Assembly: GCA_037893225.1 (NCBI GenBank)
Contig: JAZGUH010000088.1
Coordinates: 1,896,501 to 1,960,500, forward strand
DNA: 64,000 nucleotides
Reading direction: 5' to 3'
Origin: Hippasteria phrygiana
Lineage: Eukaryota; Echinodermata; Asteroidea; Valvatida; Goniasteridae
Shown: piece after piece, positions 33,686 through 47,537 of the stretch
Numbering within the stretch: the stretch's first letter is position 1
Layout: the number at the start of each line of letters is the position of its first letter
Position numbers and translations under genes: made by a program
Notes under the pieces: model-generated
Seen by the model: the letters and a program-made list of their open reading frames with translations, nothing else
Databases searched by the model: none
What the model was told of the DNA's origin: nothing

Positions 33686-36600
33686 TTCCTTTTTTTCTTT
33701 TTGCTACCTCTTTCTTCTCCGGAGTTGTTTGGCTACATGCAAACTCATATCAAGTTCATATTTGGTACATATATGTACAACCAACTGAAGATGGTTTTTT
33801 TTGTAATGACGTCATGATGACGTCATCAGGTATCAAATTACAAGCAATTAACCATTTCTATTTTTAATGTTTGAAAATCGATATAAAATCAACCGTGAAA
33901 GACCGGAACTTGATTTTTACGGCAATTGATAGGATAATATTAGATCTTCAATTTTGATCGGGCGTGCAAAATCACGTGACCCTTCCTTCCGGTCGAAACC
34001 GGAAGTGCCTTATAATTTGAAAGTGGAAAAAGATTTGAACTTGCTTTCAGCGATGTTAGTCCTTGGCCAGGCTGAACTTTTCAAAATGTGAGCCGTGACG
34101 TCATAAAACATTCGAGCGCCCTCTAGCGGCAGGTTGAAAAATGTTCAAAATGAACTTTCAGTCGATGTGTGTGGCGAAGTTTGCGGTAATCACTTTATAA
34201 TTGATATATATGATGACCTTCATGCAGCCAACACGTGTGCGAGGGCTCAGATTGATGACGTCATCAGACCGGAAGTTGCAATGAAAAGACCTTTAAACCT
34301 TAAAAAGTCGCTGAAAAATCAACCGTGACAGATATATTTCAGATTTTTGCTTCAGATGGCACAGTTGACATAGTTCTCGAGCTTTGTGATAATGACGTCA
34401 CGATGACGTCATCAAGTATCATATTACAAGCAATCAAAGATTTCTTGATTTGATGTTTGAAAATCAATATAAAATCAACCGAGAGAGCTCTGATTTTGCT
34501 TTTTACGGGAATTGATGGAATAATGCAGGGTCTTCATTTTTGATATTACGTGCAAAATCACATGACCCTTCCTTCCGGTCCAAACCGGAAGTGCCTTATA
34601 ATTTAAAAGTGGAAACAGATTTGAACTTGCTTTCAACGATGTTAGTCTTTGGCCAGGCTGAACTTTTCAAAAATGTGTGCGGTGACGTCATAAAATATTC
34701 GAGCGCCCTCTAGCGGCAGGTTGAAAAATGTTTAAAATTGACTTTCAGTCGATGTGTCTGCCAAAGTTTGCGGTAATCACTTTATAATTGATATATATGA
34801 TGACCTTCATGCAGGCAACACGTGTGGAAGGGCTCAGATTGATGACGTCATCAGACCGGAAGTTGAAATGAAAAGACCTTTAAACCTTAAAAAATCGCTG
34901 AAAAATCAACCGTGACAGATATATTTCAGATTTTTGCTTCAGATGGCACAGTTGACATAGCTCTCGAGCTTTGTGATAATGACGTCACGATGACGTCATC
35001 AAGTATCAGATTACAAGCAATCAAAGATTTCTTGATTTAATGTTTGAAAATCAATATAAAATCAACCGAGAGAGATCTGATTTTGCTTTTTACGGGAATT
35101 GATGAAATAATCCAGGGTCTTCATTTTTGATATTACGTGCAAAATCACATGACCCTTCCTTCCGGTCCAAACCGGAAGTGCCTTATAATTTAAAAGTGGA
35201 AACAGATTTGAACTTGCTTTCAACGATGTTAGTCTTTGGCCAGGCTGAACTTTTCAAAAATGTGTGCGGTGACGTCATAAAATATTCGAGCGCCCTCTAG
35301 CGGCAGGTTGAAAAATGTTTAAAATTGACTTTCAGTCGATGTGTCTGCCAAAGTTTGCGGTAATCACTTTATAATTGATATATATGATGACCTTCATGCA
35401 GGCAACACGTGTGGAAGGGCTCAGATTGATGACGTCATCAGACCGGAAGTTGCAATGAAAAGACCTTTAAACCTTAAAAAATCGCTGAAAAATCAACCGT
35501 GACAGATATATTTCAGATTTTTGCTTCAGATGGCACAGTTGACATAGCTCTCGAGCTTTGTGATAATGACGTCACGATGACGTCATCAAGTATCAGATTA
35601 CAAGCAATCAAAGATTTCTTGATTTAATGTTTGAAAATCAATATAAAATCAACCGAGAGAGATCTGATTTTGCTTTTTACGGGAATTGATGAAATAATCC
35701 AGGGTCTTCATTTTTGATATTACGTGCAAAATCACATGACCCTTCCTTCCGGTCCAAACCGGAAGTGCCTTATAATGTAAAAGTGGAAATAGATTTGAAC
35801 TTGCTTTCAACGATGTTAGTCTCTGGCTAGGTTATACTTCACAAAAAAAATACCGGTGACGTCATAAAACATTCGAGCGCCCTCTAGCGGCAGGTTGAAA
35901 AATGTTCAAAATGAACTTTCAGTCGATGTGTGTGGCGAAGTTTGCGGTAATCACTTTATAATTGATATATATGATGACCTTCATGCAGGCAAGACGTGTG
36001 CGAGGGCTCAGATTGATGACGTCATCAGACCGGAAGTTGCAATGAAAAGACCTTTAAACCTTAAAAAATCGCTGAAAAATCAACCGCGACAGATATAATT
36101 CAGATTTTTGCTTCAGATAGCACAGTTGACATAGCTCTCGCGCGTTCTGATAATGACGTCACGATGACGTCATCAAGTATCAAAGATTTCTAGATTTAAT
36201 CTTTGAAAATCAATATCAAATCAACCGAGAGAGATCTGATTTTCATTTTACGGGAAGTGATAAGATAATCCAGGGTCTTCATTTTTTATATTACGTGCAA
36301 AATCAAACCGGAAGTTCCTTTTTATTTGAAAGTGAAAGAACTTTCAGTCGATGTGTTTGGCGAAGTTTGCGGTAATCACTTTATAATTGATATATATGAT
36401 GACCTTCGTGCGGGCAACACGTGTGCAAGGGCTCAGATTGATGACGTCATCAGACCGGAAGTGACAATGAAAAAAAAAGAATTTCCTTAAACAATTGCTG
36501 AAAAATCTAGCGTGAGAGATATAATCTTGATTTTTTTCAAATGGCACAGTAAACATAGGTCTCCAGCTTTCTTGTAATGACGTCATGATGACGTCATTGG

Positions 36601-36877
36601 GTATCAGATTACAAGCAATAAAACATTAATTTTTTTAATCTTTAAAACTCGGTATAAAATCAACCGTTAGAGACCTTATCTTACTTTTTACGGGAATTGA
36701 TAGAGTAATACTAGGTCTTCATTTTTTTATATTGAGTGCAAAATCACGTGACCCTTCCTTCCGGTCCAAACAGGAAGTGCCTTATAATTTGAAATTGGTA
36801 AAAGATGTGAACTTGCGTATAGTCTCCGGCAAGACTGCTTTTCAAAAAATGTTACCAGTGACGTCATAAAATACACC

Positions 36878-37264
36878 AGCGCCCTCTAACATGAGCTCAA
36901 TCCGTCATCCGACTCAAAACAAAATAATCAAAAACCAATCCGTTTTATTGGGTATAGTTCAGTGCACATTCATTCTGTGCTTCTTTCGATTGTTCAAATC
37001 AAAATAAACCACATATGCATCTTTTCTCTAATGTATTTCATTGTCAAACATTCTACCAGACGTCACCCCACGACAGCAGGAAGCAAGGCCTTCTGCTCAA
37101 GAGTACATAATTTGCTTTAGAAATATTACTTTGGTGTTTTCATGTTTTATGTTTTTCCTAATCATTTCTTTCAACAAATGTACCTCTTAATACTGTACTT
37201 TCCTTATCCGTAAATTAAAAAAACAGACAAAGTCCAACACCGTGTGTTTGTATTCAAACTCTAG
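36878..37264 (+). repeat. Tb terminal module
   Basis: Hairpin at 37246-37259 and CTAG at 37261-37264, followed by TTTATTATTATTCTTAC and the leader of unit 11, without an H palindrome. Confidence 0.8.
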
Positions 37265-38768
37265 TTTATTATTATTCTTACTTTTTCTTCTTCCAGCTCT
37301 TTTTTCTCCCGAATGTTTTGGCCACATGCAAACTCGTATCAAGTTCAAACCTCACATATGCATGCACACTGTATTGAAGATGTGCAAAAATGTAATGACG
37401 TCATGATGACGTCATCATGTATCAGATTACAAGCAATCTAAGATTTCTAGATTTAATCTTTGAAAATCAATATAAAATCAACCGTGACAGACCTGAACTT
37501 GATTTTTACGGCAATTGATAGGATAAATATAGGTCTTAATTTTTTGTCCTGCGTGCAAAATCACGTGACCCTTCCTTCCGGTCGAAACCGGAAGTGCCTT
37601 ATAATTTGAAAGTGCAAAAAGATGTGAACTTGCTTTCAACGATGTTAGTCTTTGGCCAGGCTGAACTTTTCAAAAATGTGTGCGGTGACGTCATAAAATA
37701 TTCGAGCGCCCTCTAGCGGCAGGTTTAAAAATGTTCAAAATGAACTTTCAGTTGATGTGTGTGGCGAAGTTTGCGGTAATCACTTTATAATTGATACATA
37801 TGATGACCTTCATGCAGGCAACACCTGTGCGAGGGCTCAGATTGATGACGTCATCAAACCGGAAGTGACAATAAAAAGACTTTAAAACCTTCAAAAATTG
37901 CTGAAAAATCAACGGCGAAAGATATAATCCAGATTTTTGCTTCAGATAGCACAGTTGACATAGCTCTCAAGCTTTGTAATAATGACGTCACGATGACGTC
38001 ATCAAGTATCAGATTACAAGCAATCAAATATTTCTAGATTTAATCTTTGAAAATCAATATAAAATCAACCGAGAGAGATCTGATTTTGCTTTTTACGGGA
38101 ATTGATAGAATAATCCAGGGTCTTCATTTTGTATATTACGTGCAAAATCACATGACCCTTCCTTCCGGTCCAAACCGGAAGTGCCTGATAATTTAAAAGT
38201 GGGGAAAGATGTGAACTTGCTTTCAACGATGTTAGTCTCTGGCTAGGTTGTATTTCACACACAAAATACCGGTGACGTCATAAAATGTTAGAGCGCCCTC
38301 TAGCGGCAGGTTGAAAAATGTTTAAAATTAATAATCGGCTTATGTGTGCGGCGAAGTTGGCTGAAATCACTTTATAATAATGTAGATAATCAGCTTCATG
38401 CTAAGAACAAGTTCAGGTGGAGAAATATTGATGACGTCATCAGACCGGAAGGTAAAATTAAAAGACCTTTAAACCTTCAAAGATTGCTGAAGAATCAACC
38501 GCGAGAGATATAATTCAGTGCGGCAGGTTGAAAAATCTTCAAAATGCATGTTCAGTCAATGTCTGTGGCGAAGTTTGCGATTTTCACTTCATGAGTTATA
38601 TGATGACCCTCGGGCAGACAGCACGTGTGTACATGATCAGATTGATGACGTCATCAGGCTGGAAATAGCAATGAAAAGAGCCTTTATCATTTGAAAAATT
38701 CTGAAAAATCAACCCTAACAGCTATAGCCTTCATGTGTATTTCAAATGGCAGAGAAAAGTAGGTCATA

Positions 38769-40216
38769 AACTTCCTTGTATTTCTTTGCAATCAGCGAAC
38801 TTGAACATTCCCCACGGCACCCTTGGAATGTCACTTCGACCACCCACCAACTCCCTCATCAAACGTGCTTTAGCGTAGTGCCTCGTGCAAAAAAAGTACT
38901 CAAGAGAGGGCGCTAGACCAACCTAACGGTCCCGAACTGTACGCGTGCAGTTGGGGACCGTTATGTCGGTCCACCACCTACATCTGGGTATTTTGTTTCT
39001 GATGAGGCTGTTGAGGGTAGACATTGGAATGGGACGTGATGCTACAAGAAAATTCATTTGCTGATTGGGTAGCAAGCCGTACATTCCCCATAATTGTTGA
39101 TCTCCATCCCTGGCCCGCAATTTTTGATAATAACCTCATCATTGTTGAACATTTCTATGAATTGTTTTTCTTCTTGTCTTTCTTTATTCCCCAGAACTGT
39201 ATAACAACATGCAACTTCATATTAAGTTTAAACTTGGTACATTTCATAGACACTCTATTGAAGATGTGCAAAAATTTAATGACGTCATGATGTGTCAATT
39301 TACAAGCAGCAGTATGATATTTCAAGTTTTCATATGTGAACATCAGATAGATCTAATGTACATAGACATTTTTGGTGTTTTTTAGTTGACCTCTACGTTT
39401 AGGATCATCGGAAGCTCAAAGTCAACGGATGGTACACGGACAGCAATTCACGGATCAGTAACATGAATACAAACATATGCGGACGTACATGGCAGAAACA
39501 AAGTAGATCTCAAACTTCCTTGTATTTATTGGTAATCAGCCAACTTAAACATTCCCTATGGAAAAAAAAATAGAAAAGTCGAAAAAATATTTTTACAAAA
39601 ACGTTAAATCTGTTTTTTCTGCTATTCTCCCTTACAATGTCACTTCGACCATCCGCCAACCCCTCATAGAACGTGCGTAAGCGTCGTGCAGTTCGGGACC
39701 GTTAGGTCAGTCTAGCGCCCTCCCTTTCGTATTTTTCCATGAAGCTGTTGAGGACAGCATTGCAATGTGACGTTATGTTATAAGAAATGAATTTGCTGAT
39801 TGGTGAGAAAGCCGTACATTTCCCATACCGGTGATCCCCGTCCGGGGCTACACAAGTGTCAATAACACCCTCATCATTATATGTTATGTGATTATTATTA
39901 TATGAATTATACCTGTTAAAGTACCCTCAAGGAGACACTTTGTCATCATTTTTGATACCTTAGGGAGACAAATGACATACTTGTACATGTATATACATAC
40001 ATACTCTGTTGAAGATGTTCACAAATGCAATGACGTCATGATGACGTCATCAGGTGTCAAATTACAAGCAAAAAAGCACAAAATCAAGGAAATTTTTGAA
40101 ACGTCATATGTCATGAGGCACAAAACACAAGGTTTTTATATTTTTGCGATTAGATGTTAGTCTCCGGCAAGACTGTGCTTTTCAAAAAATGTTACCAGTG
40201 ACGTCATAAAATACTC
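38769..40216 (+). repeat. A block: A1 fragment, A1 and A2
   Basis: A1 starts at 38947 and A2 at 39688 (741-bp period). The 60-bp palindrome is at 38914-38973. The A2 start reads GTTAGGTCAGTC rather than GTTAGGTCGGTC, as also in the copies at 32599 and 43148. Confidence 0.85.
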
Positions 40217-40620
40217 GAGCGCCCTCTAACATGGCCTCAATCCGTCTTCCGACTCACAACAAAATAATCAAAAACCCATCCGTATTATTGAGTATAGTTC
40301 ACTGCACATTCATTCTGTGCTTCTTTCGATTGTTGAAATCAAAATAAACCACATATGCATCTTTTCTCCAATGTATTTCAGTGTCGAACAGTCTACCAGA
40401 CGTCACTGTTGGTGACCCCACGACAGCAGGAAGCAAGGCCTTCTGCTCAAGAGTACATAATTTGCTTTAAAATAATTACATTGGTGTTTTCATGTTTCTT
40501 TTCCTAATCACTTCTTTCAACAAATGTACGTCTTAATACTGTACTTTCCTGATCCATAAATATACAAAAAACAGACAAAGCCAAACACCTAGTGTTTGTA
40601 ACAACAAACTCTATCTCTAG
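40217..40620 (+). repeat. Ta terminal module
   Basis: Terminal hairpin at 40594-40609 and CTAG at 40617-40620, followed by two H palindromes. Confidence 0.8.
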
Positions 40621-40752
40621 TTATTAGGTGTTGGGCTTCAGCCCAAAACCTATTGTTTTTCTATTGATTATTAGGTGTTGGGCTATACAGCCCAACACCT
40701 ATTGTTATTGTTCGGATTATTCTTATTATTATTTATTATTATTCTTACTTTT
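40621..40752. repeat. Boundary hairpin minisatellite H (two copies) and ATT tract
   Basis: An imperfect palindrome (40626-40651, arms AGGTGTTGGGCT/AGCCCAAAACCT) is followed 47 bp later by a perfect one (40673-40700). A (TTATTA)n stretch to about 40745 then leads into the leader. Confidence 0.9.
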
Positions 40753-42228
40753 TCTAGCTCTTTTTTTCCTGAATGTTTTGGCCACATGCAAACTCGTATC
40801 AAGTTCAAACCTCACATATGCATGCACACTGTATTGAAGATGTATAAAAATGTAATGACGTCATGATGACGTCATCATGTGTCAGATTACAAGCAATCTA
40901 AGATTTCTAGATTTAATCTTTGAAAATCAATATAAAATCAACCGTAACAGACCTGAACTTGATTTTTACGGCAATTGATATGATAAATATGGGTCTTCAT
41001 TTTTTGTCCTGCGTGCAAAATCACGTGACCCTTCCTTCCGGTCGAAACCGGAAGTGCCTTATAATTTGAAAGTGGAAAAAGATGTGAACTTTCTTTCAAC
41101 GATGTTAGTCTTTGGCCAGGCTGAGCGTTTCAAAAATTTGTGCGGTGACGTCATAAAATATTCGAGCGCCCTCTAGCGGCAGGTTTAAAAATGTTCAAAA
41201 TGAACTTTCAGTTGATGTGTGTGGCGAAGTTTGCGGTAATCACTTTATAATTGATACATATGATGACCTTCATGCAGGCAACACCTGTGCAAGGGCTCAG
41301 ATTGATGACGTCATCAAACCGGAAGTGACAATAAAAAGACTTTAAAACCTTCAAAAATTGCTGAAAAATCAACGGCGAAAGATATAATCCAGATTTTTGC
41401 TTCAGATAGCACAGTTGACATAGCTCTCAAGCTTTCTAATAATGACGTCACGATGACGTCATCAAGTATCAGATTACAAGCAATCAAATATTTCTAGATT
41501 TAATCTTTGAAAATCAATATAAAATCAACCGAGAGAGATCTGATTTTGCTTTTTACGGGAATTGATAGAATAATCCAGGGTCTTCATTTTGTATATTACG
41601 TGCAAAATCACATGACCCTTCCTTCCGGTCCAAACCGGAAGTGCCTGATAATTTAAAAGTGGGGAAAGATGTGAACTTGCTTTCAACGATGTTAGTCTCT
41701 GGCTAGGTTGTATTTCACACACAAAATACCGGTGACGTCATAAAATGTTAGAGCGCCCTCTAGCGGCAGGTTGAAAAATGTTTAAAATTAATAATCGGCT
41801 TATGTGTGCGGCGAAGTTGGCTGAAATCACTTTATAATAATGTAGATAATCAGCTTCATGCTAAGAACAAGTTGAGGTGGAGAAATATTGATGACGTCAT
41901 CAGACCGGAAGGTAAAATTAAAAGACCTTTAAACCTTCAAAGATTGCTGAAGAATCAACCGCGAGAGATATAATTCAGTGCGGCAGGTTGAAAAATCTTC
42001 AAAATGCATGTTCAGTCAATGTCTGTGGCGAAGTTTGCGATTTTCACTTCATGAGTTATATGATGACCCTCGGGCAGACAGCACGTGTGTACATGATCAG
42101 ATTGATGACGTCATCAGGCTGGAAATAGCAATGAAAAGAGCCTTTATCATTTGAAAAATTCTGAAAAATCAACCCTAACAGCTATAGCCTTCATGTGTAT
42201 TTCAAATGGCAGAGAAAAGTAGGTCATA

Positions 42229-43676
42229 AACTTCCTTGTATTTCTTTGCAATCAGCGAACTTGAACATTCCCCACGGCACCCTTGGAATGTCACTTCGAC
42301 CACCCACCAACTCCCTCATCAAACGTGCTTTAGCGTAGTGCCTCGTGCAAAAAAAGTACTCAAGAGAGGGCGCTAGACCAACCTAACGGTCCCGAACTGT
42401 ACGCGTGCAGTTGGGGACCGTTATGTCGGTCCACCACCTACATCTGGGTATTTTGTTTCTGATGAGGCTGTTGAGGGTAGACATTGGAATGGGACGTGAT
42501 GCTACAAGAAAATTCATTTGCTGATTGGGTAGCAAGCCGTACATTCCCCATAATTGTTGATCTCCATCCCTGGCCCGCAATTTTTGATAATAACCTCATC
42601 ATTGTTGAACATTTCTATGAATTGTTTTTCTTCTTGTCTTTCTTTATTCCCCAGAACTGTATAACAACATGCAACTTCATATTAAGTTTAAACTTGGTAC
42701 ATTTCATAGACACTCTATTGAAGATGTGCAAAAATTTAATGACGTCATGATGTGTCAATTTACAAGCAGCAGTATGATATTTCAAGTTTTCATATGTGAA
42801 CATCAGATAGATCTAATGTACATAGACATTTTTGGTGTTTTTTAGTTGACCTCTACGTTTAGGATCATCGGAAGCTCAAAGTCAACGGATGGTACACGGA
42901 CAGCAATTCACGGATCAGTAACATGAATACAAACATATGCGGACGTACATGGCAGAAACAAAGTAGATCTCAAACTTCCTTGTATTTATTGGTAATCAGC
43001 CAACTTAAACATTCCCTATGGAAAAAAAAATAGAAAAGTCGAAAAAATATTTTTACAAAAACGTTAAATCTGTTTTTTCTGCTATTCTCCCTTACAATGT
43101 CACTTCGACCATCCGCCAACCCCTCATAGAACGTGCGTAAGCGTCGTGCAGTTCGGGACCGTTAGGTCAGTCTAGCGCCCTCCCTTTCGTATTTTTCCAT
43201 GAAGCTGTTGAGGACAGCATTGCAATGTGACGTTATGTTATAAGAAATGAATTTGCTGATTGGTGAGAAAGCCGTACATTTCCCATACCGGTGATCCCCG
43301 TCCGGGGCTACACAAGTGTCAATAACACCCTCATCATTATATGTTATGTGATTATTATTATATGAATTATACCTGTTAAAGTACCCTCAAGGAGACACTT
43401 TGTCATCATTTTTGATACCTTAGGGAGACAAATGACATACTTGTACATGTATATACATACATACTCTGTTGAAGATGTTCACAAATGCAATGACGTCATG
43501 ATGACGTCATCAGGTGTCAAATTACAAGCAAAAAAGCACAAAATCAAGGAAATTTTTGAAACGTCATATGTCATGAGGCACAAAACACAAGGTTTTTATA
43601 TTTTTGCGATTAGATGTTAGTCTCCGGCAAGACTGTGCTTTTCAAAAAATGTTACCAGTGACGTCATAAAATACTC
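42229..43676 (+). repeat. A block: A1 fragment, A1 and A2
   Basis: A1 42407-43147 and A2 43148-43676, with the palindrome at 42374-42433. Landmarks are displaced exactly 3460 bp from the unit 11 copy. Confidence 0.85.
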
Positions 43677-44080
43677 GAGCGCCCTCTAACATGGCCTCAA
43701 TCCGTCTTCCGACTCACAACAAAATAATCAAAAACCCATCCGTATTATTGAGTATAGTTCACTGCACATTCATTCTGTGCTTCTTTCGATTGTTGAAATC
43801 AAAATAAACCACATATGCATCTTTTCTCCAATGTATTTCAGTGTCGAACAGTCTACCAGACGTCACTGTTGGTGACCCCACGACAGCAGGAAGCAAGGCC
43901 TTCTGCTCAAGAGTACATAATTTGCTTTAAAATAATTACATTGGTGTTTTCATGTTTCTTTTCCTAATCACTTCTTTCAACAAATGTACGTCTTAATACT
44001 GTACTTTCCTGATCCATAAATATACAAAAAACAGACAAAGCCAAACACCTAGTGTTTGTAACAACAAACTCTATCTCTAG
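43677..44080 (+). repeat. Ta terminal module
   Basis: Terminal hairpin at 44054-44069 and CTAG at 44077-44080. It appears identical to the copy ending at 40620. Confidence 0.8.
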
Positions 44081-44212
44081 TTATTAGGTGTTGGGCTTCA
44101 GCCCAAAACCTATTGTTTTTCTATTGATTATTAGGTGTTGGGCTATACAGCCCAACACCTATTGTTATTGTTCGGATTATTCTTATTATTATTTATTATT
44201 ATTCTTACTTTT
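44081..44212. repeat. Boundary hairpin minisatellite H (two copies) and ATT tract
   Basis: Palindromes at 44086-44111 (one mispair) and 44133-44160 (perfect), 47 bp apart. This duplicates the boundary at 40621. Confidence 0.9.
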
Positions 44213-45688
44213 TCTAGCTCTTTTTTTCCTGAATGTTTTGGCCACATGCAAACTCGTATCAAGTTCAAACCTCACATATGCATGCACACTGTATTGAAGA
44301 TGTATAAAAATGTAATGACGTCATGATGACGTCATCATGTGTCAGATTACAAGCAATCTAAGATTTCTAGATTTAATCTTTGAAAATCAATATAAAATCA
44401 ACCGTAACAGACCTGAACTTGATTTTTACGGCAATTGATATGATAAATATGGGTCTTCATTTTTTGTCCTGCGTGCAAAATCACGTGACCCTTCCTTCCG
44501 GTCGAAACCGGAAGTGCCTTATAATTTGAAAGTGGAAAAAGATGTGAACTTTCTTTCAACGATGTTAGTCTTTGGCCAGGCTGAGCGTTTCAAAAATTTG
44601 TGCGGTGACGTCATAAAATATTCGAGCGCCCTCTAGCGGCAGGTTTAAAAATGTTCAAAATGAACTTTCAGTTGATGTGTGTGGCGAAGTTTGCGGTAAT
44701 CACTTTATAATTGATACATATGATGACCTTCATGCAGGCAACACCTGTGCAAGGGCTCAGATTGATGACGTCATCAAACCGGAAGTGACAATAAAAAGAC
44801 TTTAAAACCTTCAAAAATTGCTGAAAAATCAACGGCGAAAGATATAATCCAGATTTTTGCTTCAGATAGCACAGTTGACATAGCTCTCAAGCTTTCTAAT
44901 AATGACGTCACGATGACGTCATCAAGTATCAGATTACAAGCAATCAAATATTTCTAGATTTAATCTTTGAAAATCAATATAAAATCAACCGAGAGAGATC
45001 TGATTTTGCTTTTTACGGGAATTGATAGAATAATCCAGGGTCTTCATTTTGTATATTACGTGCAAAATCACATGACCCTTCCTTCCGGTCCAAACCGGAA
45101 GTGCCTGATAATTTAAAAGTGGGGAAAGATGTGAACTTGCTTTCAACGATGTTAGTCTCTGGCTAGGTTGTATTTCACACACAAAATACCGGTGACGTCA
45201 TAAAATGTTAGAGCGCCCTCTAGCGGCAGGTTGAAAAATGTTTAAAATTAATAATCGGCTTATGTGTGCGGCGAAGTTGGCTGAAATCACTTTATAATAA
45301 TGTAGATAATCAGCTTCATGCTAAGAACAAGTTGAGGTGGAGAAATATTGATGACGTCATCAGACCGGAAGGTAAAATTAAAAGACCTTTAAACCTTCAA
45401 AGATTGCTGAAGAATCAACCGCGAGAGATATAATTCAGTGCGGCAGGTTGAAAAATCTTCAAAATGCATGTTCAGTCAATGTCTGTGGCGAAGTTTGCGA
45501 TTTTCACTTCATGAGTTATATGATGACCCTCGGGCAGACAGCACGTGTGTGCATGATCAGATTGATGACGTCATCAGGCTGGAAATAGCAATGAAAAGAG
45601 CCTTTATCATTTGAAAAATTCTGAAAAATCAACCCTAACAGCTATAGCCTTCATGTGTATTTCAAATGGCAGAGAAAAGTAGGTCATA

Positions 45689-47136
45689 AACTTCCTTGTA
45701 TTTCTTTGCAATCAGCGAACTTGAACATTCCCCACGGCACCCTTGGAATGTCACTTCGACCACCCACCAACTCCCTCATCAAACGTGCTTTAGCGTAGTG
45801 CCTCGTGCAAAAAAAGTACTCAAGAGAGGGCGCTAGACCAACCTAACGGTCCCGAACTGTACGCGTGCAGTTGGGGACCGTTATGTCGGTCCACCACCTA
45901 CATCTGGGTATTTTGTTTCTGATGAGGCTGTTGAGGGTAGACATTGGAATGGGACGTGATGCTACAAGAAAATTCATTTGCTGATTGGGTAGCAAGCCGT
46001 ACATTCCCCATAATTGTTGATCTCCATCCCTGGCCCGCAATTTTCGATAATAACCTCATCATTGTTGAATATTTCTATGAATTGTTTTTCTTCTTGTCTT
46101 TCTTTATTCCCCAGAACTGTATAACAACATGCAACTTCATATTAAGTTTAAACTTGGTACATTTCATAGACACTCTATTGAAGATGTGCAAAAATTTAAT
46201 GACGTCATGATGTGTCAATTTACAAGCAGCAGTATGATATTTCAAGTTTTCATATGTGAACATCAGATAGATCTAATGTACATAGACATTTTTGGTGTTT
46301 TTTAGTTGACCTCTACGTTTAGGATCATCGGAAGCTCAAAGTCAACGGATGGTACACGGACAGCAATTCACGGATCAGTAACATGAATACAAACATATGC
46401 GGACGTACATGGCAGAAACAAAGTAGATCTCAAACTTCCTTGTATTTATTGGTAATCAGCGAACTTAAACATTCCCTATGGAAAAAAAAATAGAAAAGTC
46501 GAAAAAATATTTTTACAAAAACGTTAAATCTGTTTTTTCTGCTATTCTCCCTTACAATGTCACTTCGACCATCCGCCAACCCCCCATAGAACGTGCGTAA
46601 GCGTCGTGCAGTTCGGGACCGTTAGGTCGGTCTAGCGCCCTCCCTTTCGTATTTTTCCATGAAGCTGTTGAGGGCAGCATTGCAATGTGACGTTATGTTA
46701 TAAGAAATGAATTTGCTGATTGGTGAGAAAGCCGTACATTTCCCATACCGGTGATCCCCGTCCGGGGCTACACAAGTGTCAATAACACCCTCATCATTAT
46801 ATGTTATGTGATTATTATTATATGAATTATACCTGTTAAAGTACCCTCAAGGAGACACTTTGTCATCATTTTTGATACCTTAGGGAGACAAATGACATAC
46901 TTGTACATGTATATACATACATACTCTGTTGAAGATGTTCACAAATGCAATGACGTCATGATGACGTCATCAGGTGTCAAATTACAAGCAAAAAAGCACA
47001 AAATCAAGGAAATTTTTGAAACGTCATATGTCATGAGGCACAAAACACAAGGTTTTCATATTTTTGCGATTAGATGTTAGTCTCCGGCAAGACTGTGCTT
47101 TTCAAAAAATGTTACCAGTGACGTCATAAAATACTC
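45689..47136 (+). repeat. A block: A1 fragment, A1 and A2
   Basis: A1 45867-46607 and A2 46608-47136, with the palindrome at 45834-45893. A2 has the GTTAGGTCGGTC form, and A1 has GAATATTTC near 46068 rather than GAACATTTC. It thereby resembles the copy in unit 3 more than units 11 and 12 at these sites. Confidence 0.85.
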
Positions 47137-47537
47137 GAGCGCCCTCTAACATGGCCTCAATCCGTCTTCCGACTCACAACAAAATAATCAAAAACCCATC
47201 CGTATTATTGAGTATAGTTCACTGCACATTCATTCTGTGCTTCTTTCGATTGTTGAAATCAAAATAAACCACATATGCATCTTTTCTCCAATGTATTTCA
47301 GTGTCGAACAGTCTACCAGACGTCACTGTTGGTCACCCCACGCCAGCAGGAAGCAAGGTCTTCTGCTCAAGAGTACATAATTTGCTTAAAAAGTATTACA
47401 TTCGTGTTTTCATGTTCTATTTTTTTTTCCTAATCACTTCTTTCAACAAATGTACCTCTTAATAATGTACTTTCCTTATCCGTAAATGAAAAAAGAAAGA
47501 AAGCCCAACACCTTGTGTTTGTAACAACAAACTCTAG
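47137..47537 (+). repeat. Ta terminal module, variant right half
   Basis: The left half is Ta. From about 47330 it carries private changes, and near the end reads GCCCAACACCTTGTGTTTG, a mix of Tb-like CCAACACC and Ta-like AACAACAAAC. The hairpin GTTTGT-AACA-ACAAAC is at 47517-47532 and CTAG at 47534-47537, with a second CTAG at 47540-47543. Confidence 0.78.

Larger units (their letters stand above)
33532..37264 (+). repeat. Composite unit 10 (S4 + deleted S + Tb)
   Basis: S marks near 34114, 34701, 35288 and 35875, each 587 bp apart. The deleted S copy joins near 36326-36350 and a Tb end follows. It is the near-identical counterpart of unit 8, differing mainly in the longer H array at its left boundary. 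Confidence 0.91.
37265..40620 (+). repeat. Composite unit 11 (S2 + truncated S + A block + Ta)
   Basis: The leader has a distinct form (TTTTCTCCCGAATGTTTTGGCCACATGC) shared only with units 12 and 13. S marks near 37700 and 38288. It is the first of three near-identical consecutive units with a 3460-bp period in their A blocks. Confidence 0.91.
40621..44080 (+). repeat. Composite unit 12 (S2 + truncated S + A block + Ta)
   Basis: The middle copy of the triplication, with S marks near 41161 and 41750. It and unit 13 share the same two-palindrome left boundary. By eye only scattered single-base differences separate it from unit 13, for example GTGTACATG near 42089 against GTGTGCATG near 45549. 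Confidence 0.92.
44081..47537 (+). repeat. Composite unit 13 (S2 + truncated S + A block + variant Ta)
   Basis: The third copy of the triplication, with S marks near 44625 and 45210. It matches units 11 and 12 until about 47330. There the terminal module switches to a different variant (GGTCACCCCACGCCAGCAGG onward), so the copy breakpoint lies inside the terminal module. Confidence 0.91.

Noticed and set aside
33540..33867. 82-97-codon frames at unit heads rich in F, L, Y and I, resembling membrane segments
   Set aside because: The hydrophobic residues come from the pyrimidine-rich leader and ATT-type tracts. The frames open within the H palindromes and vary with their copy number.
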